From contig JANYGR010000147.1 in the NCBI GenBank assembly GCA_025359355.1, forward strand, positions 1 through 7,064: a stretch of DNA of 7,064 nt, read 5' to 3'. Positions within the stretch are counted from its first letter, which is position 1, and every line of letters begins with the position of its first letter. A program made the translations under genes and the position numbers. Shown piece by piece: positions 1-6,274 of the stretch. A model generated the notes under the pieces. That model was given only the letters and a program-made list of their open reading frames with translations. It searched no databases and had not been told where the DNA came from. This DNA is from Bacteroidota bacterium (GTDB lineage Bacteria; Bacteroidota; Bacteroidia; B-17B0; Aurantibacillaceae).

Positions 1-1
1 T

Positions 2-1279
2 ACTAGCGCTCCTGCATCAGGTAACGCCATCAAAACGGAATTAACTCAGCGATATAATTCAGGTGCTGAAGTAAAAGTGACTACAAAAACAACAACTGGA
101 GTTAAGTTTAGTTATATTTTGCCAACAAATTTAGGGGCACGCAAATCAGTTCGTTTACCTGATATTGTTCAAGCTCGCTTAGCGGTTGGAGTAACAGGTA
201 AAGTGTTTGTTGTAAAAAATCCTTTGAATTTTGGTATTACTCCTGACTGGGTGCAGGTAGCGAGTGGTTTATCAAAAGATGAATCGAATGCGCCTTCAGG
301 ATTTAACGGCACAGTTCATACAATGGCTTGGTCTAGCGATGGAAATCATTTATATGTAGGGACAGATGGTGGTTCGTTATTCAGAATTTCTCACTTACAT
401 GGATTAATTGATTCTGTTGGTAATGCTTCTAGTTTACCAGCAGTTGACGCCAATTTTAATGGTATTAATACAACTGCTAATGCTGCTAATCCTAATACAA
501 AAATTCGTTGTACACGAATTGGCGTTTTTGGCGCGGTGGTTACTTCTATTTCTGTTAATCCAAATGATACTACTTCAATAGTGGTTACTTGTGGTACTTA
601 TTCTAATCCTAAAGTATATTATGCTACAAATCCAACAACACATACAGTTACTTCGAGTTTAGGTGGCTTCACGCCTAAAATGGGAGTGGGTGCAACTGGT
701 TTAATTAGCACTGCGCCAATTTATTCTTCGTTAATAGAGTATAAAGATCCTAAGCGTGTTATTGTAGGAACTGAATACGGTGTTTACGGTACTTCTGATA
801 TTACTGCTCCTACTCCAGTTTGGGTAAAAGAAAACAATAACAAATTACCGAATGTGCCAGTATTTATGTTACGTCAACAAACAAATAGCAGTACATCTTG
901 TTATAACTCAGGAATGATTTATGCTGGTACCCACGGACGTGGTATTTGGACTTGCGATAATTATTATAATCAAAGTGTAGTAGGTATCGAAGAGATCGCA
1001 GCTAAAGATAAAACGATTGTAAGTGCGATTAAATTATATCCAAATCCTGCTAAAGATTTTGTGAATGTTACCTTTAACATAGAAAAATCTGAGTCGTTAA
1101 CATTTAATGTTTATGACTTAAAAGGTGGTTTAGTAATTAGCAAAAACTTAGGTAAATTACCTGAAGGAGAGCAATTAATGCAAATTGGTACTGAAGATTT
1201 AATTTCAGGAACTTATATTGTTAGTTTAAATTCTAGCTCTGCTATTGTTGGAACAAACCGTTTAGTTGTAATTAAATAG
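2..1279 (+). CDS. Secreted beta-propeller protein with C-terminal T9SS sorting domain (5' partial)
   Basis: The reading frame is open to the left edge, so this is the 3' part of a longer gene. The GTG at 77 is an internal codon: 25 in-frame sense codons precede it. The visible 425 residues contain blade-like strand motifs typical of BNR/sortilin-like propellers: HLYVGTDGGSLFR (about residue 116), a VNPND stretch (about 185), VIVGTEYGVY (about 253) and IYAGTHGRGIW (about 306). The last 80 or so residues (about 1028-1276) are a type A T9SS sorting domain, recognised from KLYPNPAKDFVNV, then FNVYDLKG and SGTYIVSL. By family knowledge such proteins pass the inner membrane by Sec, cross the outer membrane by the type IX system, and are either released or attached to the surface after the domain is removed. 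The substrate or adhesion role cannot be told from this part. Similar propellers occur in sialidase-like and photosystem-assembly-like proteins, but no catalytic residues are recognisable here. The gene ends at a strong terminator. Confidence 0.88.
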   Translation, partial: TSAPASGNAIKTELTQRYNSGAEVKVTTKTTTGVKFSYILPTNLGARKSVRLPDIVQARLAVGVTGKVFVVKNPLNFGITPDWVQVASGLSKDESNAPSGFNGTVHTMAWSSDGNHLYVGTDGGSLFRISHLHGLIDSVGNASSLPAVDANFNGINTTANAANPNTKIRCTRIGVFGAVVTSISVNPNDTTSIVVTCGTYSNPKVYYATNPTTHTVTSSLGGFTPKMGVGATGLISTAPIYSSLIEYKDPKRVIVGTEYGVYGTSDITAPTPVWVKENNNKLPNVPVFMLRQQTNSSTSCYNSGMIYAGTHGRGIWTCDNYYNQSVVGIEEIAAKDKTIVSAIKLYPNPAKDFVNVTFNIEKSESLTFNVYDLKGGLVISKNLGKLPEGEQLMQIGTEDLISGTYIVSLNSSSAIVGTNRLVVIK

Positions 1280-1297
1280 ACGAACCTAATAAAATTT

Positions 1298-1335
1298 AAA
1301 AACCCTTAAAAGACACGTCTTTTAAGGGTTTTTTT
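1298..1335. terminator. Probable bidirectional intrinsic terminator
   Basis: A perfect 16-bp stem (1298-1313 pairing with 1318-1333) closes a four-base loop. On the plus strand it runs into seven T residues (1329-1335), which fits termination of the T9SS-protein gene. On the minus strand the A tract at 1298-1302 gives a T run, so it can also end the convergent acetyltransferase gene, whose stop codon lies 20 bases away. Confidence 0.85.
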
Positions 1336-1354
1336 ATGGAGTTATTTTTTTGCT

Positions 1355-1789
1355 CTACAAATGTTTTATCATTAAATAATGCTGGATGATATCCCATAAT
1401 TTAAACGATGTTTCTTTTACTGAATAGCCTTGGCTTTTATAAAATTCTAGCGCATTTTCTCTCGCCTGTAATTCAATTGTGTTTAGTTGTAGATCTTTTG
1501 CTTTGTCTTCAAGTTTAGCCAGAATTAATTTACCTAAGCCTTTTCCCTGAAAGGCAGGATTGACAGCCATATAACGTATTTGACCTATGTCATTACCATT
1601 GTTTTGTAAACGCCCACAAGCTATAATTTCACCATTTTTTTCGATGTATGCATTTACAGTAATCTCTTCTAAATCATCTGTTGCTGATTGGCGCGTTTGA
1701 TTCCAGGGTTTACGTAATACTTCATATCGCAAATCAATAATTTGTTCAACAATTGAAGGCGTAGGATTCGTTTTTACAAAATACATCAT
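1355..1789 (-). CDS. GNAT family N-acetyltransferase
   Basis: This is a 144-residue single-domain protein of the Gcn5-related N-acetyltransferase fold, which moves an acetyl group from acetyl-CoA to an amine. Motif A is clear: IRYMAVNPAFQGKGLGKLIL at residues 71-90, with the acetyl-CoA pyrophosphate-binding loop QGKGLG at 81-86. The following strand and helix (IELQAR, then ENALEFYKSQGY, about 106-122) match motif B and the usual FYxxxGY ending. The N-terminal LRYEVLRKPWNQ resembles small, probably cytoplasmic, GNATs of unknown substrate; nothing here identifies the acceptor. The frame could start at a TTG at 1795, but that codon lies inside a promoter-like TACCTTTG. The ATG at 1789 is therefore preferred; a second ATG follows directly at 1786. 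The gene lies downstream of the icd-nifU terminator, so it is probably a separate transcription unit. It is convergent with the T9SS-protein gene. Confidence 0.88.
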   Translation of the reverse strand: MMYFVKTNPTPSIVEQIIDLRYEVLRKPWNQTRQSATDDLEEITVNAYIEKNGEIIACGRLQNNGNDIGQIRYMAVNPAFQGKGLGKLILAKLEDKAKDLQLNTIELQARENALEFYKSQGYSVKETSFKLWDIIQHYLMIKHL

Positions 1790-1792
1790 AAA

Positions 1793-1800
1793 CAAAGGTA
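1793..1800 (-). promoter_or_regulatory. Bacteroidota -7 promoter box of the acetyltransferase gene
   Basis: Read on the minus strand, this is TACCTTTG, an exact match to the TAnnTTTG element of the Bacteroidota primary sigma factor. Only three bases separate it from the ATG at 1789, so transcription would begin at or next to the start codon. The -33 side is weak: an ATTG lies at 1827-1824, 23 bases away, inside the neighbouring terminator hairpin. Confidence 0.5.
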
Positions 1801-1811
1801 CATATTAAAGC

Positions 1812-1844
1812 AAAAAGCCCATTCAATTTTTTGAATGGGCTTTT
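1812..1844 (-). terminator. Intrinsic terminator of the icd-nifU operon
   Basis: A perfect 14-bp stem (1813-1826 pairing with 1831-1844) has a TTTT loop on the plus strand, read as AAAA on the minus strand. Its minus-strand 3' side ends in a run of five T, then GCTTT. It begins 19 bases after the stop codon of the NifU-domain gene, the right place to end the minus-strand operon before the acetyltransferase gene. Confidence 0.85.
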
Positions 1845-1862
1845 GTTCGTATGCTATAACAA

Positions 1863-2129
1863 TTAAGTTCTTGTAGCTTGTACTGAAGTAATTTCAGGAA
1901 CCGCACGTTTAATGGTTTCTTCAATTCCAGCCTTCATAGTCATGTGACTCATACTACACGTGCTACAAGCGCCTTTTAATTCAAGCATGACTGTATTTCC
2001 TCCAACTACTTCTAATAGTTCTACATCGCCACCATCAGCTTCTAAATAAGGACGAATTGACTTTAATGCTTCTTCTACTCTATTGAATAAAAGAGTGTCA
2101 ATTGACGATGTTGGAATATTTGTATTCAT
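1863..2129 (-). CDS. NifU C-terminal-domain protein, Fe-S cluster scaffold/carrier
   Basis: This 88-residue protein consists almost entirely of the NifU C-terminal (Nfu) domain. Visible features are RVEEALKSIRPYLEADGGDVEL (residues 17-38; the PYLxxDGGDVEL signature is the family hallmark) and the cluster-binding pair C55 and C58 in GACSTCSMSHMTMKAGIE. By family knowledge two subunits hold a bridging [4Fe-4S] cluster through the CxxC cysteines and pass it to client enzymes in the cytoplasm. The A-type domain found at the N-terminus of longer NfuA proteins is absent, so this is the short, stand-alone form. It starts at an ATG only 23 bases after the icd stop on the same strand, with no terminator or promoter box visible between them, so it is most likely co-transcribed with icd. 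The next element downstream is a strong terminator. I am confident of the family; the client proteins are unknown. Confidence 0.92.
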   Translation of the reverse strand: MNTNIPTSSIDTLLFNRVEEALKSIRPYLEADGGDVELLEVVGGNTVMLELKGACSTCSMSHMTMKAGIEETIKRAVPEITSVQATRT

Positions 2130-2152
2130 ATTTAAATTAATTGATCACCAAA

Positions 2153-3382
2153 TTATTTACCTAATTTCTTTTTTAAATTTGAGTCAATAGCATCTAAAAA
2201 TTCTTCAGTATATAAATAATGTTCGCCATGATTTACTTTATTGCCATGAGTACAAACTGCTAAATCTTTAGTCATTTTACCAGATTCAACTGTCTCTACA
2301 CAAACTTGCTCTAAAGCCTGGCAGAAATTAATTAATTCCTGATTATTATCTAATTTACCACGGAACTCTAAACCACGAGTCCAAGCAAAGATAGATGCAA
2401 TTGGATTTGTAGAAGTTGGTTTTCCTGCTTGATGATCACGGAAGTGACGAGTTACAGTGCCATGCGCCGCTTCTGCTTCCATAATCGTTCCATCTGGAGT
2501 AATTAATACAGAGGTCATTAAACCTAATGATCCAAAGCCTTGAGCTACGGAATCAGATTGAACATCGCCATCATAATTTTTACAAGCCCACACAAAGTTT
2601 CCATTCCATTTTAATGCTGATGCTACCATATCATCAATTAAACGATGTTCGTAAACAATACCCGCTGCTTCGTATTTAGCTTTATAATCTGCTTGGTAAA
2701 TTTCTTCAAAAATATCTTTAAAGCGACCATCGTATTTTTTTAAGATGGTATTTTTAGTTGATAAATATAAAGGCCATTTTTTGTTTAATGCTACATTGAA
2801 GCAAGAATGCGCAAATCCACGAATAGATTCTTCCACATTGTACATGCCCATTGCAACACCGGGCCCATTGAATTTAAAAATTTCGTGCTCAATTACTTTT
2901 CCATCTTCGCCCTCAAATTTCATGGTTAATTTTCCTTTGCCAGGCACTACGAAATCTGTTGCTTTGTATTGATCTCCAAATGCGTGACGACCAACAATAA
3001 TAGGAGCTGTCCAGTTAGTTACTAAACGAGGAACGTTTTTACAAACGATAGGCTCACGAAATACAGTGCCATCAAGGATATTACGGATAGTGCCATTTGG
3101 CGACTTCCACATTTGTTTTAAATTAAATTCTTTTACACGAGCTTCATCAGGAGTGATGGTAGCACATTTGATGCCTACACCATATTTTTTGATAGCTTCT
3201 GCTGCATCAATTGTTACTTGATCGTTTGTTTCATCACGGTACTCCATTCCTAAATCGTAGTATTTAATATCTACATCTAAATAGGGTACAATTAATTTAT
3301 CTTTAATGAATTTCCAAATGATGCGAGTCATTTCATCACCATCTAATTCTACTACGGGGTTTGCTACTTTAATTTTGCTCAT
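2153..3382 (-). CDS. icd: NADP-dependent isocitrate dehydrogenase (homodimeric, eukaryote-like type)
   Basis: The enzyme oxidatively decarboxylates isocitrate to 2-oxoglutarate, making NADPH, in the TCA cycle in the cytoplasm. The 409-residue length and sequence fit the eukaryote-like subfamily (TIGR00127 type), not the E. coli Icd type. Substrate-binding residues are present: S94, N96 and R100 in KSPNGTIRN, R109, and R132 in VGRHAFGDQY. Catalytic Y139 and K210 (LSTKNT) are there, as are the metal-binding aspartates D250, D273 and D277 (LIDD and NYDGDVQSDS). GTVTRH at 308-313 is the NADP-binding loop. Numbering was matched to human IDH1, which sits two residues higher after the middle of the protein. 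Nothing is missing, so the gene should be functional. The ATG at 3382 gives the normal N-terminus (KVANPVVELDGDEMTRIIW). It is the first gene of an operon with the NifU-domain gene and has a good promoter at 3417-3446. It is divergent from the outer-membrane gene pair. Confidence 0.97.
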   Translation of the reverse strand: MSKIKVANPVVELDGDEMTRIIWKFIKDKLIVPYLDVDIKYYDLGMEYRDETNDQVTIDAAEAIKKYGVGIKCATITPDEARVKEFNLKQMWKSPNGTIRNILDGTVFREPIVCKNVPRLVTNWTAPIIVGRHAFGDQYKATDFVVPGKGKLTMKFEGEDGKVIEHEIFKFNGPGVAMGMYNVEESIRGFAHSCFNVALNKKWPLYLSTKNTILKKYDGRFKDIFEEIYQADYKAKYEAAGIVYEHRLIDDMVASALKWNGNFVWACKNYDGDVQSDSVAQGFGSLGLMTSVLITPDGTIMEAEAAHGTVTRHFRDHQAGKPTSTNPIASIFAWTRGLEFRGKLDNNQELINFCQALEQVCVETVESGKMTKDLAVCTHGNKVNHGEHYLYTEEFLDAIDSNLKKKLGK

Positions 3383-3416
3383 AATACTAGGTTTGTAAAG
3401 GTTTAAAAAAGTTAGC

Positions 3417-3446
3417 CAAATTTATGCATATTAAGTTATTGCACAA
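3417..3446 (-). promoter_or_regulatory. Promoter of the icd-nifU operon
   Basis: On the minus strand a TTG at 3446-3444 is followed after 19 bases by TAAATTTG at 3424-3417, an exact match to the Bacteroidota TTG / TAnnTTTG pattern at normal spacing. Transcription would start near 3412, leaving a leader of about 30 bases before the icd ATG. An 8-bp palindrome, TATGCATA (3423-3430), overlaps the spacer; whether it is an operator is unknown. Confidence 0.6.
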
Positions 3447-3449
3447 GTA

Positions 3450-3478
3450 TTTGTTTCGAAATATTTACAGTACATTTA
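3450..3478 (+). promoter_or_regulatory. Probable promoter of the outer-membrane paralogue pair
   Basis: TTTG at 3450-3453 is followed after 17 bases by TACATTTA at 3471-3478, which matches TAnnTTTG in all but the last base. Transcription would start near 3482, about 18 bases before the ATG at 3501. The upstream element lies only three bases from the TTG of the icd promoter on the other strand, so the two promoters are back to back. There is no Shine-Dalgarno sequence before the ATG, as is usual in this phylum. Confidence 0.4.
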
Positions 3479-3500
3479 ATATAAATTAATCCCTATTCTT

Positions 3501-4469
3501 ATGAAGTATTTAGCCATATTATGTGCGTTGTTTATTGGAGGAAACCTGTTTTCGCAAGACCAATTATTTAAAAAAGATAACACAAAATTAGAGGTGAAGA
3601 TTTTGGAAATTAATCCAACGGAAATAAAATATAAATTATTTAATTATGAGGATGGACCAACTATTACTGTTTTGAAAAGCGAAGTAGCTTTAATTATCTA
3701 TAAAAACGGGTTACATGAAGTAATGACAACATCGGCTGAAACACCTGTAGTTAAAGAACAAGAGCTAGTTAAAAACGTAAAATTAGAGAAATGGGAGTTA
3801 CAAAGAAGGCGAGAAGCTGACCGTATTGCTGAGCAAAAAGCGGAAGATAGTTTAGCAAATGCAGGTGCAAAAAATGTATTGCAAACAAAAAATACAATTG
3901 GGTTTAATATGTTAGAGCCAATGAATGGCTGTGTAGGAATTACGTTTTTAAGAGAATTTGCAAACCATTATTTGAATGCGTATGTCCCAATAAACATAGG
4001 TATTACAACGCCTTTTGCAAATCAACAAACAGTGAGTACATTTTTTCAAAACAGGTATGATTATATGAGTAATTACAAATTTACGCGTAAAACAATAGAA
4101 GTAGGCTTAGGGATCAATTTTCAAACGAGTAGTACAAAACAGGCAACGTATTTTGTTGGACCTTTAGTTGAGTTAGCGCAATATACAGGAACGTTTGATG
4201 CGTATTATTACAATAATTATAATGGACAAGCATCTCAAATAAATCATGGATTTGTAATGAACCGATGGAGTTATATGATTAATAACGGGGCGATCTTTAG
4301 GCCAACTAAAAATTTTACAATCATCTTAAGTGGAGCTATAGGATTTAGAAAAGATAGTTATGTTGTGAACGATCCCGCTAGTTTTACTACAAATAATAAT
4401 TATTATTCTCAAAACACCTTCCCCTTGAATGCCCTTAAATTAGGCCTTTGTCTGGGCTATAGGTTTTAA
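3501..4469 (+). CDS. Probable outer-membrane beta-barrel protein, first of a tandem pair
   Basis: A 322-residue envelope protein of unknown function. Residues 1-19 form a signal peptide: Lys2, a hydrophobic core, then NLFSQ with cleavage probably near 18-19. There is no lipobox in the usual place, so it is not an obvious lipoprotein. Residues 20-74 form a small domain (KLEVKILEINPTEIKYKLF, then ITVLKSEVALIIYKNG) of a kind I recall at the N-terminus of Bacteroidota exported proteins. Residues about 85-125 are charged (EKWELQRRREADRIAEQKAED) and may form a coiled coil. From about 130 to the end, alternating polar and hydrophobic strands with Asn/Tyr-rich loops suggest a beta barrel of perhaps 8-10 strands. 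It ends in LKLGLCLGYRF, with the C-terminal Phe typical of barrels inserted by the BAM machinery. It is followed after 25 bases by its paralogue and is probably co-transcribed with it. The ATG gives a complete signal peptide, which supports this start. Confidence 0.8.
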   Translation: MKYLAILCALFIGGNLFSQDQLFKKDNTKLEVKILEINPTEIKYKLFNYEDGPTITVLKSEVALIIYKNGLHEVMTTSAETPVVKEQELVKNVKLEKWELQRRREADRIAEQKAEDSLANAGAKNVLQTKNTIGFNMLEPMNGCVGITFLREFANHYLNAYVPINIGITTPFANQQTVSTFFQNRYDYMSNYKFTRKTIEVGLGINFQTSSTKQATYFVGPLVELAQYTGTFDAYYYNNYNGQASQINHGFVMNRWSYMINNGAIFRPTKNFTIILSGAIGFRKDSYVVNDPASFTTNNNYYSQNTFPLNALKLGLCLGYRF

Positions 4470-4494
4470 TTATTTTGATTGAAAAAGCAAGATT

Positions 4495-5424
4495 ATGAAA
4501 ATTATTATCCTATTGTTTTCGGTATTATTGTTAGCGCAAGGGTTTTCGCAGGATCAATTATTTAAAACAGATAGTACTAAATTAGAGGTTAAAATTTTAG
4601 AGATTAATCCAACTGAAATAAAGTATAAATTATTTAATTATGAAGATAGTCCAAAGATTACCGTTTTAAAAAGTGAAGTAGCAGTTATTATTTTTAAAAA
4701 TGGAGTTCGTGAAGTTATATCACCATTTATAAAGCAAACAGAGGCAGTAAAAGGCGCTAGTGTAAATGCACCTAATAATGATACCCTTTGGAAAAAGCGA
4801 GAAGAAGCACAATTAAAATATCAAGAAAATAAAAAGGCAGAACTAGAAATGGTTTTATCTACTAAAAACTTAATTGGCTTAAATTTATTTGAGCTATTGA
4901 ATTGCTGTGTTGGCATTACTTATATGCGTGAATTAGCTCATCATCATTTGAATATTTGTGTTCCAATAAATATTGGATTTACGGCTCCAACTGTTAATAA
5001 TTTAATGGTTCCAACCGTTATACATAATAAGTATTCTGATATACAAGATTATACTTATTCGAACAAAACAATAGAAGTAGGTTTAGGAATTAATTTTCAA
5101 ACATCAAGTAGTACATCTACTACGTATTTTGTTGGCCCCTTGGTTAATTTTGGGCAATATGTAGGCTCATTTTCAGGATCTCGCTATGGATCTTATGGAC
5201 TTGCCGTAAACCGGTATGACTTTACAATGAATCGTTGGAGTATTATGATAAATAATGGGTTTTTATTTAGGCCTTCAAAAAACTTTAATATTATGGTCAA
5301 TGTTGCTGTTGGCGAAAGAATAGATACCTATTTACAAAACGATCCAATTCACTACAATAATAGTAAGGATTATACAATACCATTTGCCCTTAAATTTGGT
5401 ATTTGTATGGGATATAAATTTTAA
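4495..5424 (+). CDS. Probable outer-membrane beta-barrel protein, second of a tandem pair
   Basis: A 309-residue paralogue of the preceding gene with the same order of parts: signal peptide (1-19, hydrophobic core IIILLFSVLLL, then GFSQ), N-terminal domain (20-74), charged linker (about 95-118, rich in Lys and Glu) and a barrel-like part ending in LKFGICMGYKF. In the N-terminal domain 47 of 55 residues equal those of the first copy. The linker shares almost nothing, and the barrel is similar only in blocks such as KTIEVGLGINFQTSS (191-205), TYFVGPLV (210-217) and MNRWS.MINNG (245-255). The variable stretches between these blocks (about 168-190 and 225-243) are probably loops. No separate promoter is seen in the 25-base gap, so it probably shares the upstream promoter. 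It converges with the HdrB-like gene only 14 bases on, with no terminator between. Function unknown; the outer-membrane location is inferred from strand pattern and the C-terminal Phe. Confidence 0.8.
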   Translation: MKIIILLFSVLLLAQGFSQDQLFKTDSTKLEVKILEINPTEIKYKLFNYEDSPKITVLKSEVAVIIFKNGVREVISPFIKQTEAVKGASVNAPNNDTLWKKREEAQLKYQENKKAELEMVLSTKNLIGLNLFELLNCCVGITYMRELAHHHLNICVPINIGFTAPTVNNLMVPTVIHNKYSDIQDYTYSNKTIEVGLGINFQTSSSTSTTYFVGPLVNFGQYVGSFSGSRYGSYGLAVNRYDFTMNRWSIMINNGFLFRPSKNFNIMVNVAVGERIDTYLQNDPIHYNNSKDYTIPFALKFGICMGYKF

Positions 5425-5438
5425 GAAAAGAGAAAGCG

Positions 5439-6227
5439 TTACAAATCATTTGCGTTAGCAATTAATTCTGCTACGTCTAACACTTGTGTTTTGTCTTCTT
5501 TATTAAAATGCTTTACGCCATCTGTCATCATGGTGTTGCAAAACGGACAACCAACCGCAATAATATCAGGATTGTGAGATAAGGCTTCTTCAGCGCGCTC
5601 AACATTTACTTCCTTAGTTCCTTTTTCGGCTTCCTTAAACATTTGTGCGCCACCAGCACCACAGCATAAACCATTGGCTTTGCTACGTTTCATTTCAGCT
5701 AATTCTACATCTAATTTTTGAATCACATCACGAGGAGCTTCATACACATTATTTGCTCTGCCTAAATAACAAGGGTCGTGAAAAACAATTTTTTTCCCTT
5801 TGTATGCACCGCCTTCTACTTTTAATTTACCTTCGTTAATAAGTTGCTGCACTAATTCCGTATGATGAATAACTTCATATTTACCACCTAATTCGGGGTA
5901 TTCATTTTTAATGGTATTAAAACAATGAGGACAACCAGTTACAATTTTTTTAACATCATAACCATTTAAAACGCTGATGTTTTGCATTGCTTGCATTTGA
6001 AACAAAAACTCGTTACCAGCACGTTTTGCAGGATCTCCCGTGCACGACTCTTCTACGCCAAGCACGGCGAAGTTAGCTCCAACGTGGTTTAATATACGCA
6101 CAATGGCTTTCGTGATTTTTTTTGCTCTATCATCAAAACTACCCGAACAACCTACCCAAAATAAAATATCGGGTGTTTCGCCATTGGCAATTTTTTCTTG
6201 CATTGTAGGAACTTTGATTGGTGACAT
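5439..6227 (-). CDS. HdrB-like (Fe-S)-binding protein with CCG domains
   Basis: A 262-residue soluble protein related to heterodisulfide reductase subunit B and to GlpC/LutA-type Fe-S oxidoreductases (Cys-rich CCG domain, PF02754, twice). The second CCG set is complete: C153 in DPCYLGR, C188-C189 in GLCCGAGG, and C227/C230 in GCPFCNTM. The first set has C27 in VGCSGS, a single C62 in EESCTGDP and C99/C102 in GCPHCFN, so S61 takes the place of the first Cys of the usual pair. In HdrB each CCG set holds an unusual [4Fe-4S] cluster at the site of disulfide chemistry; here the first site should differ. The natural substrate is unknown. The ATG at 6227 gives an N-terminus (SPIKVPTM, then GETPDILFWVGC) that fits the family as I know it. 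The gene lies downstream of a membrane Fe-S protein on the same strand. That pairing suggests one complex, like HdrDE or DsrMK, passing electrons between a membrane cytochrome b and this subunit. Confidence 0.9.
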   Translation of the reverse strand: MSPIKVPTMQEKIANGETPDILFWVGCSGSFDDRAKKITKAIVRILNHVGANFAVLGVEESCTGDPAKRAGNEFLFQMQAMQNISVLNGYDVKKIVTGCPHCFNTIKNEYPELGGKYEVIHHTELVQQLINEGKLKVEGGAYKGKKIVFHDPCYLGRANNVYEAPRDVIQKLDVELAEMKRSKANGLCCGAGGAQMFKEAEKGTKEVNVERAEEALSHNPDIIAVGCPFCNTMMTDGVKHFNKEDKTQVLDVAELIANANDL

Positions 6228-6240
6228 ATTGAATAAGGGA

Positions 6241-6254
6241 TTGTTGATTGTTGA
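6241..6254. repeat. Tandem heptamer TTGTTGA, two copies
   Basis: Two perfect copies of the 7-base unit lie in the spacer between the HdrB-like start codon and the small ORF. With only two units this could be chance; it is listed because it borders a probable gene remnant. Confidence 0.3.
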
Positions 6255-6274
6255 ATATAATTGAAATTAAATAT

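Noticed and set aside
77..1279. GTG at 77 as the start of the first gene
   Set aside because: The same frame is open to base 2 with plausible coding sequence, a GTG there has no supporting context, and no signal peptide follows it although the protein carries a T9SS tail.
2745..2972. Plus-strand 75-codon open frame
   Set aside because: It lies wholly opposite the conserved icd coding sequence and its product resembles nothing; it is a shadow frame.
3423..3430. Palindrome TATGCATA as a defined operator
   Set aside because: Eight bases in an AT-rich spacer can easily occur by chance; it is mentioned only as a possibility in the promoter entry.
5430..5465. Short inverted repeat CAAAT/ATTTG and a repeated TAACGC as a terminator
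   Set aside because: The arms are only five bases with a one-base loop, no T run follows, and TAACGC is a direct repeat.
5645..5839. Plus-strand 64-codon open frame
   Set aside because: It is antisense to the HdrB-like gene over its CCG motif, with no independent support.
6040..6264. Plus-strand 74-codon open frame with a hydrophobic stretch
   Set aside because: It is opposite the conserved 5' half of the HdrB-like gene; the apparent hydrophobic segment arises from antisense reading.
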